Notes: a model not told the origin generated them from the letters alone. 64,000 bases of DNA from Marihabitans asiaticum (GCF_007828725.1 NZ_VIUW01000003.1:557212-621211); one strand, 5' to 3'. Numbered from the stretch's first letter, positions 53,484-62,420 are shown. Numbers and translations are program-made.

Positions 53484-54758
53484 ATGGGCGGTGACTCCTA
53501 CCCGCTCAGCCTCGATCTCACCGATCGTCGCGTCCTCGTCGTGGGTGGTGGACCGGTCGCGGTGCGCAAGGCGCGTTCCTGCCTCGCCGCGGGTGCGCGG
53601 GTGAGCATCGTCGCTCCTCAGCTGGACGAGCCGGGCCTGGCGCAGCACCCCAGGGTGGTCTGGCACCGCGCCCGCTTCGATCGCCACCACCTCGCCCCCA
53701 GCACGGACCGCGCCGACCGGTTCTGGCTGGTCCACACCGCGACCGGCGTCACCGAGGTTGATACGGCCGTGGCTGATGCTGCCGAGGACGCCGGTGTGTG
53801 GTGCGTGCGGGCCGACGACGCCAGCCGATCCGCGGCATGGAACCCGGCCGTCGTCCGGGGCGCCGGCCCCGCCGAGGGGATCACCGTCGCAGTGACCGGC
53901 GGGGCCGACCCGCGGCGGGCGACGCGCCTGCGCGACGCCATCGGCTCTCGCCTGGACGGCACGGAGCTGCCGGTGGCCCGAACCCGCACGCAGCGGTCCG
54001 GGAGGCCTGCGGTCGGGCACGTCGCACTGGTCGGCGGGGGCCCTGGGCCCACTGACCTCATCACGGTCCGCGGGCGGCGTCTGCTGGAGGCCGCGGACGT
54101 CGTCATCGCCGACCGGCTCGGACCGACCAACCTGCTCGAGGGTCTTCCCGCCTCCGTGGAGATCCTCGATGTCGGCAAGCAGCGCGGCCACCACGCGGTC
54201 TCGCAGGAACGGATCAACGCGCTGCTCGTCGACCGGGCACGGCGTGGTCTGCGGGTGGTCCGGCTCAAGGGCGGAGACCCCTTCGTCCTCGGCCGCGGTG
54301 GCGAGGAGGCACTGCACTGCGCGGCCCACGGGGTCCCGGTGGAGGTCGTGCCGGGAGTCACCAGCGCGATCTCGGTCCCTGCCGCCGCAGGAATCCCGGT
54401 GACCCACCGGGGGATCAGTACCTCCTTCGTCGTCGCGAGCGGGCACGACGGGGCCGGCCCGACCCTCGACGCGGCGCGGGAGGCACCCCGCGATGCCACC
54501 CTCGTGCTGCTCATGGCGGTCTCGGCGCTCGGACGGACGGCAGCGAGGCTGGTCGCGACGGGTCGCGACCCCGACACCCCTGTCGCCATCGTCGAGCGTG
54601 GATGGAGCGCCAGTCAGCGGGTCACTCGAACTACCCTGGGACGCGCTGGTGAAGACGCCGGCAGAGCCGGGGTACAGGCCCCGGCCGTCGTGATCGTCGG
54701 TCAGGTCGTGACCGTGCCGGAGAGGATGCAGCAGGGGTGTACCGAAGCCGTCGGGTGA
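53484..54758 (+). CDS. cysG: Siroheme synthase fusion: precorrin-2 dehydrogenase + uroporphyrinogen-III C-methyltransferase
   Basis: The 424-residue protein has an N-terminal Rossmann domain (VLVVGGGPVAVRKARSCLAAGA) and a C-terminal SUMT domain from about residue 178 (VALVGGGPGPTDLITVRG, RLKGGDPFVLGRGGEEA, VPGVTSAISVPAAAGIP). It is about 30 residues shorter than E. coli CysG, the loss falling in the central helical domain. Since a separate chelatase gene follows, this N-domain may only dehydrogenate. The ATG has AGGAGG 8 nt upstream. Confidence 0.93.
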   Translation: MGGDSYPLSLDLTDRRVLVVGGGPVAVRKARSCLAAGARVSIVAPQLDEPGLAQHPRVVWHRARFDRHHLAPSTDRADRFWLVHTATGVTEVDTAVADAAEDAGVWCVRADDASRSAAWNPAVVRGAGPAEGITVAVTGGADPRRATRLRDAIGSRLDGTELPVARTRTQRSGRPAVGHVALVGGGPGPTDLITVRGRRLLEAADVVIADRLGPTNLLEGLPASVEILDVGKQRGHHAVSQERINALLVDRARRGLRVVRLKGGDPFVLGRGGEEALHCAAHGVPVEVVPGVTSAISVPAAAGIPVTHRGISTSFVVASGHDGAGPTLDAAREAPRDATLVLLMAVSALGRTAARLVATGRDPDTPVAIVERGWSASQRVTRTTLGRAGEDAGRAGVQAPAVVIVGQVVTVPERMQQGCTEAVG

Positions 54759-55438
54759 GGACCACCGTGGTGCTGCTCGCCCACGGGTCCCCCGATCCCA
54801 GGCACCGGCAGGCGGTGCAGGCGCAGGCCGAGCGGACTGCGACAGTCACTGGGCTGCCGGTGCGTTGTGCCTATCTCGAGACCGACACCCCGTCACCGGA
54901 GCAGCTCGGCGCTGAGCTGACCGGGACCGTGCTCGTGGTGCCGATGCTCATCACCCCGGCGTACCACGCCCGGGTCGACCTACCCCGCGCCGCAGACCTG
55001 CTCGGGCGCGGAGGGGGTCGGGTGGTGATGGCCGAGTCCCTCGCGCCCGACCCGATGCTCGTCGCGGGTTGCGTCGAGGTGCTCGATCGGTGCGGCGTCG
55101 ACCCGTCCGGACGCGTCGTCCTCGTCGCCGGTGGCAGCTCCGACGGCGTCGCGGCGCGCGGGCTCGCGGCGCTCGTCGCGCGGCACGGGCCGCCCACCTG
55201 GCGCACCACCACCCTGGCCGACCTCGACCCGGTGCTGCTCGAACGCGACCCGGCCGTGGGGACCTACCTGCCCGAGCCGCCCGCGGCCGTGCTGCCCTTC
55301 GTCCTTGCCGAAGGGGTGTTGCACGACCGGGTGGGCCGACTCGCCCGCTCGCGCCACATCCCGGTGGCAGCCGGTGGACTGCTCGGGACGGCCGCGCTGG
55401 ACCGGCTTATCGGCCGCCGGGTGGGACTGAGCAACTGA
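54755..55438 (+). CDS. Sirohydrochlorin chelatase-like protein (CbiX/SirB family)
   Basis: The 227-residue protein has two CbiX-like halves: VVLLAHGSPDPRHRQAV with the N-terminal metal His, VVPMLITPAYHARVDLP with the second His, and a C-terminal repeat LVAGGSSDG. It should insert Fe2+ into sirohydrochlorin to complete siroheme for sir. The GTG at 54755 shares GTGA with the cysG stop; a GTG at 54737 is an alternative. Confidence 0.88.
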   Translation: MRTTVVLLAHGSPDPRHRQAVQAQAERTATVTGLPVRCAYLETDTPSPEQLGAELTGTVLVVPMLITPAYHARVDLPRAADLLGRGGGRVVMAESLAPDPMLVAGCVEVLDRCGVDPSGRVVLVAGGSSDGVAARGLAALVARHGPPTWRTTTLADLDPVLLERDPAVGTYLPEPPAAVLPFVLAEGVLHDRVGRLARSRHIPVAAGGLLGTAALDRLIGRRVGLSN

Positions 55439-55555
55439 GCGAGCGCATCATCGACGGTGGATCCGCGGCGAGGACGGGTATACCGACAGGCCCGCGGGAA
55501 TCCGTGCCCGCCATCGGTGGTTGAGTCATCGAGAGCAACTCAAGGAGGGCGGCCG

Positions 55556-57484
55556 GTGAGCCAGACCAACGGCTGGGCGCTGATGCGCTCGATGACCCAG
55601 GACCGCTCGGTCAACAGCGCATCGCTGCCGGCCGGCACGTCCCGGCGGGTCCTCGGCTACGCCCGGGGCATGCGCGGTCTGATCGCCGCCTTCCTCGCGC
55701 TCGTCACGGTCTCCGGGGTCACCGTCGTCGCGACCCCGCTCATCCTGCAGCGCCTCATCGACGACGGAGTCACCCCGGGACGAAGGGACGTCGTGGTCAC
55801 CCTGGCACTCCTCGTCGCGGGCCTGGCGGCGGTGGAGGCGGTCGTCACGCTCGTCCAGCGCTGGGTCTCGGCCAGGATCGGCGAGGGGCTGATCTACCGG
55901 TTGAGAACGCAGGTCTTCGGCCACGTCCTCGCCCAGCCGATCGCCTTCTTCACCCGGGCTCAGACCGGAGCGCTCGTCTCCCGGCTCAACAGCGACGTCA
56001 CCGGCGCCCAGCAGGCCTTCACGACGGTGCTCTCCAGCGTGGTGAGCAACGCGATCTCGCTCGTGCTCATCGTCGCCGCCATGGCCAGCCTCTCCTGGCA
56101 GCTCACCCTCGCCTCGCTCGCGCTCGTCCCGCTCTTCCTCATCCCCGCCCGGGTCATGGGTCGGCGCCTGGCCGAGCTGTCCTACGACCAGATGAACCTC
56201 AACGCCGACCTCGGCAGCCAGATGACCGAGCGCTTCAACGTCGGCGGCGCGCTGCTCGTCAAGCTCTTCGGCAAGCGGGGGAGGGAGCAGCGCGAGTACG
56301 ACCAGCGGGCCGCACTGGTGCGCGACATCGGGGTGCGGATCGCGGTCAACCGCAGCGTCTTCCTCGTCATCCTCACCCTCGTCGCCTCGCTCGCGACGGC
56401 GATGGTCTACGGATTCGGCGGGGTGATGGCCGTTGACGGCGGCCTGACCGTCGGGTCCCTCCTCGCGCTGGCCGCCCTGCTCGCCCGGCTCTACGGGCCA
56501 CTGACAGCGATCAGCAACGCGCGGGTCGACATCCTCACCGCGCTGGTCTCCTTCGCCCGCCTCTTCGAGGTGCTCGACCTGCGGCCCACGATCACCGAGC
56601 GTCCCGATGCGCGGCCGTTGCCGAGCGGGCGCGCGCTCGACGTACGGCTCGACCACGTCGGCTTCGCCTACCCCGGGGCGGACGAGGTCTCGCTCGCCTC
56701 GCTGGAGTCCCGCACGACCGGCGATCGTCAGGGCGGTGACGAGGTCCTGCACGACATCGACGTCACGGTGCCCGCTGGCTCGGTGACGGCGCTCGTGGGG
56801 CCGAGCGGCGCGGGCAAGACGACCCTCACCGCCCTCGTCGCCCGGCTCTACGACCCGACCACCGGCTCGATCAGGGTCGGCGGGATGGACCTGCGCGACG
56901 CCACCCTCGAGTCGGTCAGCGAGACCATCGGCGTCGTGAGCCAGGAGGCCCACCTCTTCCACGACACGATCCGGGAGAACCTCCTCTTCGCCCGGCCCGA
57001 GGCGACCGAGGATGAGTTGTTGCGCGCCCTCGAGGACGCTCAGATCATCGACCTCGTCCGCTCTCTGCCGTCCGGGCTGGACACCGTCGTCGGTGACCGG
57101 GGACACCGGCTCTCCGGCGGGGAGAAGCAGCGCCTCGCCATCGCCCGCCTGCTGCTCAAGGCACCGTCCGTCGTCGTGCTGGACGAGGCGACGGCGCACC
57201 TCGACAGCAGCTCCGAGGCCGCGGTGCAACGTGCCCTGGACACCGCGCTGCAGGGCCGCACGGCCATCGTCATCGCCCACCGCCTGAGCACGGTGAGGGG
57301 CGCCGATCAGATCCTCGTCCTGGAGGACGGAGGGGTCGTGGATCGCGGCACGCACCGGGAGCTCCTCGAGCGTGGAGGCCTGTACGCCCACCTGTACCGC
57401 ACCCAGTTCGACGACGATACCCGCTTCTCGCCCGAGGTGCTCGACGGCGCTGCGACCGTCGGGCAGGGCGCGATGCGGCCCTAG
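55556..57484 (+). CDS. ABC exporter, fused membrane and ATPase domains
   Basis: The 642-residue half-transporter has six helices (about residues 35-330; ARGMRGLIAAFLALVTVSGVTV first) and a nucleotide-binding domain with GPSGAGKTT, LSGGEKQRLAIARLLLKAP and VVVLDEATAHLDS. It resembles lipid/multidrug exporters of the MsbA/LmrA type and would work as a dimer. The GTG at 55556 follows AAGGAGG by 7 nt. Its TAG stop and the convergent SURF1 stop share the same CTAG. Confidence 0.92.
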   Translation: MSQTNGWALMRSMTQDRSVNSASLPAGTSRRVLGYARGMRGLIAAFLALVTVSGVTVVATPLILQRLIDDGVTPGRRDVVVTLALLVAGLAAVEAVVTLVQRWVSARIGEGLIYRLRTQVFGHVLAQPIAFFTRAQTGALVSRLNSDVTGAQQAFTTVLSSVVSNAISLVLIVAAMASLSWQLTLASLALVPLFLIPARVMGRRLAELSYDQMNLNADLGSQMTERFNVGGALLVKLFGKRGREQREYDQRAALVRDIGVRIAVNRSVFLVILTLVASLATAMVYGFGGVMAVDGGLTVGSLLALAALLARLYGPLTAISNARVDILTALVSFARLFEVLDLRPTITERPDARPLPSGRALDVRLDHVGFAYPGADEVSLASLESRTTGDRQGGDEVLHDIDVTVPAGSVTALVGPSGAGKTTLTALVARLYDPTTGSIRVGGMDLRDATLESVSETIGVVSQEAHLFHDTIRENLLFARPEATEDELLRALEDAQIIDLVRSLPSGLDTVVGDRGHRLSGGEKQRLAIARLLLKAPSVVVLDEATAHLDSSSEAAVQRALDTALQGRTAIVIAHRLSTVRGADQILVLEDGGVVDRGTHRELLERGGLYAHLYRTQFDDDTRFSPEVLDGAATVGQGAMRP

Positions 57485-58281
57485 GCGTCCTCCTCGTCCC
57501 AGATCCGGACCTTGGCGGGCCGAGCCCGCGGCTCGCCGCGGGCCTCCCGCTCCTCCCGACGCGCGGCGAACCAGACGACGGCGAAGCCCGCCGGGATGAC
57601 GAGCCACCACTGGATGGCGTAGGCAAGGTGCGGTCCGGTGCCGGTGCTCGGCCGGTCCAGCGCGAGCGGTGACCCGGCGCCCTCGCGCACCCCCGCCCCG
57701 GTGTCCCGGACGATGTACCCGCCGAGAACCGGCTCGTCCCACGCCTCGGAGACCTCCGGGAGGTTGATGCTGGCCACCTGCCCCGGCGGCATGTCGCGCT
57801 CGAAGGACGGCTCACCGAGCCGGACCCACCCGAGCACATTCACCTCGCCCTCAGGTGCCGGCGGGATGTCCGGGGCGACGGTGGCACCCCCTTCGGCGAA
57901 GGGGATCCAGCCCCGGTCCACGACGAGCGAGCGCCCGTCGGCGAGGACGAGGCGTGAGAGCACCTCGTAGCCGTAGTCCCCGTCGCGGGGCCGGTTGCGC
58001 ACGACGAGATCGTCGCCGGCGTACCGGCCGCTCGCCTCGACCCGGGTCCACTCCCGGTCCTGCGAGACCGGGGCGTCGTCCAGCACCTGCTCCACCGGCA
58101 CCGGGGCCGCCTCGTAGTGACGCTCCACGCGGTCCGCGCGGGCCGCGCGATCCTCGTACTTGCCCCACTGCCACTGACCGAGGACGTAGGCGCCCACGGC
58201 GACGAGCAGGGCCACCAGCCACCACCGGAGCCAGCGCAGGGTGAGCGAGCGTCGCAGCACGGCGCGGTGCTCCGCGCTCAC
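57481..58281 (-). CDS. SURF1 family cytochrome oxidase assembly protein
   Basis: The 266-residue protein has two membrane helices (LRWWLVALLVAVGAYVLGQ at residues about 18-36 and IQWWLVIPAGFAVVWFA near 225-241) flanking an outer domain with VVDRGWIPF and the late HLAYAIQWW, both SURF1 marks. SURF1 helps insert heme A in cytochrome c oxidase, which fits ctaA/ctaB elsewhere in the window. The GTG at 58281 shares GTGA with the upstream gene. Its coding sequence holds a CGAAGGGG inverted pair. Confidence 0.92.
   Translation of the reverse strand: MSAEHRAVLRRSLTLRWLRWWLVALLVAVGAYVLGQWQWGKYEDRAARADRVERHYEAAPVPVEQVLDDAPVSQDREWTRVEASGRYAGDDLVVRNRPRDGDYGYEVLSRLVLADGRSLVVDRGWIPFAEGGATVAPDIPPAPEGEVNVLGWVRLGEPSFERDMPPGQVASINLPEVSEAWDEPVLGGYIVRDTGAGVREGAGSPLALDRPSTGTGPHLAYAIQWWLVIPAGFAVVWFAARREEREARGEPRARPAKVRIWDEEDA
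57888..57904. repeat. CGAAGGGG inverted pair inside the SURF1 gene
   Basis: CCCCTTCG (57888-57895), one base, then CGAAGGGG (57897-57904). On the coding strand it spells part of PFAEGG. Confidence 0.8.
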
Positions 58282-58505
58282 TCCCACGGCCGGCCGTCGT
58301 CGGGGATGTCGTCGAGCGCGCGGACCTGCACGGGGAAGGAACGAAGTGTGAGGAAGTCCCGCAGGGTCGTGGTGTGCTCGGTGCAGGCGAGCCACACCTT
58401 GCGGCGGGTGCGGTCGTGCAGCCGGGGGTTGCGCCACACGACGGCCGCGTCGGCGGCCCGCCGACACCCCTTCGCGCTGCAGACGAGCAGATCAGGACCG
58501 GTCAT
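58278..58505 (-). CDS. 75-residue protein with Cys/His motif, unknown function
   Basis: It begins with CSAKGC and later has LACTEHTTTLRDFL, a possible zinc site of three Cys and one His. The ATG overlaps the stop of the DUF3099 gene and the end overlaps SURF1 (GTGA), so three genes are coupled. I know it only as a small actinobacterial protein found beside SURF1. Confidence 0.8.
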   Translation of the reverse strand: MTGPDLLVCSAKGCRRAADAAVVWRNPRLHDRTRRKVWLACTEHTTTLRDFLTLRSFPVQVRALDDIPDDGRPWE

Positions 58506-58771
58506 CGGGTCAGCTGGTCCCGTGGGACGGGCGCGACGGTGGTGTCGACCTGCGGCCGGACGGCGTTGGCGACGACCACCGCGATGTACGGCAGGACCAC
58601 CGCGAGAACCACGCAGGTCCAGCGCAGCCAGCCCTCGGCGAAGTAGGCGAGGACGAAGCAGAGTGTCCGCAGCCCCATCATCGCCAGGTACTGGCGGGTG
58701 CGACGGTCGCGGTCCACCGAGGCAGGCTCTGGCACCGTCGTGATCGACGTGACCTGCTCGGGGTGAGGCAT
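58502..58771 (-). CDS. DUF3099 family small membrane protein
   Basis: The 89-residue protein has two hydrophobic helices (GLRTLCFVLAYFAEGWLR and CVVLAVVLPYIAVVVANAV) after a charged RDRRTRQYLAMM. This matches DUF3099, a short actinobacterial membrane family of unknown function. The start is ATG 58771, with GTG 58774 possible. First gene of the leftward DUF3099-75aa-SURF1 operon. Confidence 0.85.
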   Translation of the reverse strand: MPHPEQVTSITTVPEPASVDRDRRTRQYLAMMGLRTLCFVLAYFAEGWLRWTCVVLAVVLPYIAVVVANAVRPQVDTTVAPVPRDQLTR

Positions 58772-58827
58772 CACCCCAGGCTACGCCTGCGGCCTGAGAA
58801 GCCCCTGGCCACGGACCCCGCCTGGCT

Positions 58828-58852
58828 CTACCGGCCGGTAGTGATCTAGCGT
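58828..58852 (+). promoter_or_regulatory. fabG-fabI promoter region with 14-bp palindrome
   Basis: CTACCGGCCGGTAG (58828-58841) is a perfect palindrome, a form often bound by TetR-family repressors. TAGCGT (58847-58852) is a possible -10 box 6 nt before a GTG at 58859. It lies between fabG and the divergent DUF3099 operon and could control both. Confidence 0.55.
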
Positions 58853-58912
58853 GCGGACGTGACGCAGCGCACACCCGCGCATGCGGAGCCACCAGGGACG
58901 AGGAGCACACCC

Positions 58913-59626
58913 ATGACGACGCCACGACGGACCCTCGTCACCGGCGGCAACCGCGGGATCGGGCGCGCCATCGCCGACCGCCTCGTCGCCGACGGGCACT
59001 CGGTGGTCGTCACCTCGCGCTCCGGCGACCCGGTCGACGGCCTCGAGGTCGTCGCCTGCGAGATCACCGACGCGGCATCGGTCGACGCCGCCTTCACCAC
59101 GGCCGAGGAGATCCTCGGGGGGCCGGTCGAGGTGCTCGTCGCCAACGCCGGCGTGACCAACGACCAGCTGCTCATGCGGATGAGCGAGGACGACTTCACC
59201 TCGGTCCTCGACACCAACCTCACCGGCGCCTTCCGATGCGTGCGTCGGGCGAGCACCGGGATGGTCAAGAAGCGATTCGGACGGATCGTGCTCGTCTCCA
59301 GCGTCGTCGGGCTGTATGGCTCGCCAGGGCAGGTCAACTACGCCGCGAGCAAGTCCGGGCTGGTCGGGATGGCGCGGTCGATCACCCGCGAGCTTGGGGG
59401 GCGCGGCATCACCGCCAACGTCGTCGCGCCCGGCTTCGTCGAGACCGACATGACCGCGGAGCTGCCCGAGAAGACCCAGGACGAGTACCGCGGCGCCATC
59501 CCGGCCAAGCGCTTCGCCCAGCCCGAGGAGGTCGCCGGGGCCGTCGCCTTCCTCGCCTCCGACGACGCCGCCTACGTCAGCGGTGCCGTGCTGCCCGTCG
59601 ACGGCGGCCTCGGGATGGGGCACTGA
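58913..59626 (+). CDS. fabG: 3-oxoacyl-ACP reductase (MabA-like)
   Basis: The 237-residue short-chain dehydrogenase reduces 3-oxoacyl-ACP with NADPH. It has TGGNRGIGRAIA, NAGV and the catalytic Ser, Tyr-x3-Lys series in LVSSVVGLYGSPGQVNYAASKSG, ending AVLPVDGGLGMGH as in mycobacterial MabA. The ATG at 58913 has GAGGAG 8-9 nt upstream; a GTG at 58859 in frame, at the predicted transcription start, would add 18 residues. Confidence 0.95.
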   Translation: MTTPRRTLVTGGNRGIGRAIADRLVADGHSVVVTSRSGDPVDGLEVVACEITDAASVDAAFTTAEEILGGPVEVLVANAGVTNDQLLMRMSEDDFTSVLDTNLTGAFRCVRRASTGMVKKRFGRIVLVSSVVGLYGSPGQVNYAASKSGLVGMARSITRELGGRGITANVVAPGFVETDMTAELPEKTQDEYRGAIPAKRFAQPEEVAGAVAFLASDDAAYVSGAVLPVDGGLGMGH

Positions 59627-59684
59627 GGGCCTTCGAGGCTCCTCCGTCGTACCCCAGCCACCATCCTCTGCAGAAAGGCACCAG

Positions 59685-60440
59685 ATGCTGACCGGCAAGA
59701 CCTTCCTCATCACCGGGGTGCTCATGGAGTCCTCGATCGCCTTCCACGTCGCCCGGCTCGCCCAGGAGCAGGGCGCATCGGTGATCCTCACCAGCTTCGG
59801 CCGGACGATGCGGATCACCGAGAAGATCGCCGGGCGCCTGCCCGAGCGGCCCCCGGTGATCGAGCTCGACGTCACCGACGAGGCCCACCTCGACACCCTG
59901 GCCGACCGGCTCGGCGAGCACTGCGACCAGCTCGACGGGGTGCTGCACTCCATCGGCTTCGCTCCCGAGGGTGCCTTCACCTTCCTCGAGGCGAGCTGGG
60001 AGGACGTGAGCACCGCCGTGCACGTCTCGGCGTACTCGCTCAAGGCGCTCGCCGTCGCGGCGCTGCCTCGGATGCGCGAGGGCTCCTCGGTCGTCGGGCT
60101 CACCTTCGACGCCTCCTTCGCCTGGCCGGTCTACGACTGGATGGGGGTGGCCAAGGCGGCCTTCGAGTCCACCAGCCGGTACCTCGCCCGCGACCTCGGG
60201 CCGAAGGGGGTGCGCTGCAACCTCGTCGCCGCCGGCCCGATCAAGACCACCGCGGCCCGCTCGATCCCCGGCTTCGAGCAGTTCGAGGAGAAGTGGCAGG
60301 AGCGGGCGCCGCTGGGCTGGGACGTGACCGACCCTGTCCCCACTGCGCGCGCGTGCGTCGCCCTGCTCTCGGACTGGTTCCCCGCGACGACCGGCGAGAT
60401 CGTCCACGTCGACGGCGGCTTCCACGCCGTCGGCACCTGA
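59685..60440 (+). CDS. fabI: Enoyl-ACP reductase (InhA/FabI type)
   Basis: The 251-residue NADH-dependent protein completes each round of fatty acid elongation. It starts LTGKTFLITGVLMESSIAF, with the FabI-type coenzyme loop, LDGVLHSIGFAP, and catalytic Tyr-x6-Lys in YDWMGVAK. It follows fabG by 58 bases, the mabA-inhA order. AAAGG lies 6 nt before the ATG. Confidence 0.96.
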   Translation: MLTGKTFLITGVLMESSIAFHVARLAQEQGASVILTSFGRTMRITEKIAGRLPERPPVIELDVTDEAHLDTLADRLGEHCDQLDGVLHSIGFAPEGAFTFLEASWEDVSTAVHVSAYSLKALAVAALPRMREGSSVVGLTFDASFAWPVYDWMGVAKAAFESTSRYLARDLGPKGVRCNLVAAGPIKTTAARSIPGFEQFEEKWQERAPLGWDVTDPVPTARACVALLSDWFPATTGEIVHVDGGFHAVGT

Positions 60441-60444
60441 CCCT

Positions 60445-61074
60445 CTACTGGGCCAGGCCGAGCGAGGGGAGGAGCAGGTCGAGCCGGCGCTCGTCGAGCA
60501 CCACGTCGGCCACCGCCTGGAGCGCGGGCCTCGCGCAGAAGGCGACGCCGGTACCGGCGGCGGTCACCATGTCGATGTCGTTCGCGCCGTCACCGACCGC
60601 GACCGTCCGGCCCATCGGGATGTCGTAGCGCGCGGCGAGCTCGCGCAGGAAGTCGGCCTTGGCCGCCCGGTCCACGACCGGGCCGTCCACGCGGCCGGTG
60701 AGCACACCCCCTTCGACCTGCAGCCGGTTGGCCCGGACGTGCTCGATGCCGAGCTCGTCGGCCAGCGGTCGGACGACCTCCTCGAAGCCGCCGGAGACCA
60801 GGCCGACCGGCCATCCCCGGGAGCGGAAGGTGGTGACCAGCTCCCTCGCCCCGGGCATGTACGCGACGGCCTCGCGGACATCGTCGAAGGCCGAGACCGG
60901 CACCCCCGCGAGCGTGGACACCCGGGCGTGCAGGCTGGCGGCGAAGTCGAGCTCGCCGCGCATGGCGGCCTCGGTCACCTCCGCGACCTGGGCCTCGGTC
61001 CCCGCATGGGCGGCGATCAGCTCGATCACCTCGGCCTGGATCAGCGTGGAGTCGACGTCCATCACGAGCAGCAT
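60445..61074 (-). CDS. serB: Phosphoserine phosphatase
   Basis: The 209-residue HAD-superfamily protein makes serine from phosphoserine. Nucleophile motif MDVDSTLIQ (DxDST), motif II LVSGGFEEVV and motif IV VGDGANDIDMV are present; the N-terminal ACT-like domain of longer SerB proteins is absent. The ATG at 61074 matches the usual LLVMDVDSTL start, but its ribosome site is weak. An in-frame CTG at 61107, overlapping the glgC stop as CTGA and preceded by AGGAGG at 7 nt, is a serious alternative that adds 11 residues. Confidence 0.92.
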   Translation of the reverse strand: MLLVMDVDSTLIQAEVIELIAAHAGTEAQVAEVTEAAMRGELDFAASLHARVSTLAGVPVSAFDDVREAVAYMPGARELVTTFRSRGWPVGLVSGGFEEVVRPLADELGIEHVRANRLQVEGGVLTGRVDGPVVDRAAKADFLRELAARYDIPMGRTVAVGDGANDIDMVTAAGTGVAFCARPALQAVADVVLDERRLDLLLPSLGLAQ

Positions 61075-61103
61075 CGGGGACGACTGCTCGCGGGTCTGCG
61101 CGC

Positions 61104-62360
61104 TCAGCGCGGGACCTCCTGGCCCTTGCCGACGACGGTGATCCCGGACTCGGTCACGACGAAGCCGCGCGCCCGGTCGTGCTCGGCGTCGAAGCCGATC
61201 TGGGCGCCCTCGGGGACCACGACGTCCTTGTCGAGGATCACCCGGCGCAGCTGGGCGCTGCGCCCGACGTCGACGCCGTTGAGCAGCACCGAGTCGTCGA
61301 TGCTGGAGTAGGAGTGCACGAAGCACCCGGGGGAGAGGATCGAGTTGTTCACCCGTGCGCCGGAGACGACGACGCCGGGGGAGACGCAGCTGTTCAGCGC
61401 CTCACCGATGCGGCCCTGCTCGCCGTGGACGAACTTCGCCGGCGGGTACGGCCCGTAGTGGGTGTAGATCGGCCAGTCGTAGTTGTAGAGGTTGAAGATC
61501 GGATGGATCGAGGTGAGGTCCATCTGCGCGTCGTAGTAGCTGTCGAGGGTGCCGACGTCGCGCCAGTAGCCGCGGTCGCGGTCCTTCGCCCCCGGCACCT
61601 CGTTGCTGCTGAAGTCGTACGCGAAGGCCTCACCGCGCGAGACGAAGTCCGGGACGATGTCGCCACCCATGTCGTGCGAGCTGTCCTCGTCGCGGTCGTC
61701 GCGGGTGACGGCGTCGATGAGCGCGTCGGTGGTGAAGACGTAGTTGCCCATCGACGCGAGCACCTCGTGCGGGGCATCCGGCAGCCCGACCGCGTCGGCG
61801 GGCTTCTCCCGGAAGGCGGAGATGCGCCGAGGGTCCTGCGGCTGGACCTCGACGACGCCGAACTGGGTGCTCAGCTCGATCGGCTGGCGGATCGCGGCGA
61901 CGGTGCAGGCGGCGCCGGTGTCGAGGTGCTGCTCGACCATCTGGGAGAAGTCCATCCGGTACACGTGGTCGGCGCCGACGACGACGACGATGTCGGGGCG
62001 CTCGTCGGCGATCGCGTTGAGCGACTGGAAGATCGCGTTGGCGCTGCCGGTGTACCACGACTTGTCCACCCGCTGCTGGGCCGGGATCGCGGCGACGTAG
62101 TTGCCCAGCATGGTCGACATCCGCCAGGCGCGCGAGACGTGCCGGTCCAGGCTGTGCGACTTGTACTGGGTGAGGACGACGACCTTGCGGTACCCGGAGT
62201 TGATGACGTTGGACAGGGCGAAGTCGATGAGCCGGTAGATCCCCCCGAACGGGACGGCCGGCTTGGCCCGCTCGGCGGTGAGCGGCATGAGCCGCTTGCC
62301 CTCCCCGCCGGCGAGGACGATGGCGAGGACCTTCGGTGCTGCGGTGCGTCGCTGCGGCAT
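61104..62360 (-). CDS. glgC: Glucose-1-phosphate adenylyltransferase
   Basis: The 418-residue protein makes ADP-glucose, the committed step of bacterial glycogen synthesis. It has the nucleotide site [47 protein letters not shown] and a left-handed beta-helix C-terminus ([22 protein letters not shown]). The ATG has AAAGG 6 nt upstream. Divergent from glgA. Confidence 0.97.
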   Translation of the reverse strand: MPQRRTAAPKVLAIVLAGGEGKRLMPLTAERAKPAVPFGGIYRLIDFALSNVINSGYRKVVVLTQYKSHSLDRHVSRAWRMSTMLGNYVAAIPAQQRVDKSWYTGSANAIFQSLNAIADERPDIVVVVGADHVYRMDFSQMVEQHLDTGAACTVAAIRQPIELSTQFGVVEVQPQDPRRISAFREKPADAVGLPDAPHEVLASMGNYVFTTDALIDAVTRDDRDEDSSHDMGGDIVPDFVSRGEAFAYDFSSNEVPGAKDRDRGYWRDVGTLDSYYDAQMDLTSIHPIFNLYNYDWPIYTHYGPYPPAKFVHGEQGRIGEALNSCVSPGVVVSGARVNNSILSPGCFVHSYSSIDDSVLLNGVDVGRSAQLRRVILDKDVVVPEGAQIGFDAEHDRARGFVVTESGITVVGKGQEVPR

Positions 62361-62389
62361 GGCTGCCTTTCGGGTCGTCTTCACCCCCG

Positions 62390-62413
62390 AACCTAGCGCG
62401 TCGGCCCTACCGT
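62390..62413. promoter_or_regulatory. Divergent glgC/glgA promoters
   Basis: TAGGTT on the minus strand (62395-62390) is a -10 box 29 nt before the glgC ATG. TACCGT on the plus strand (62408-62413) ends 7 nt before the glgA GTG, a leaderless layout. The boxes are 12 bp apart, so the two promoters must compete or share control. Confidence 0.5.
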
Positions 62414-62420
62414 GTGGGGT

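Noticed and set aside
55521..55543. TTGAGT-N11-ACTCAA inverted repeat before the ABC exporter
   Set aside because: Only 6 bp with a long loop; too weak to call an operator or attenuator.
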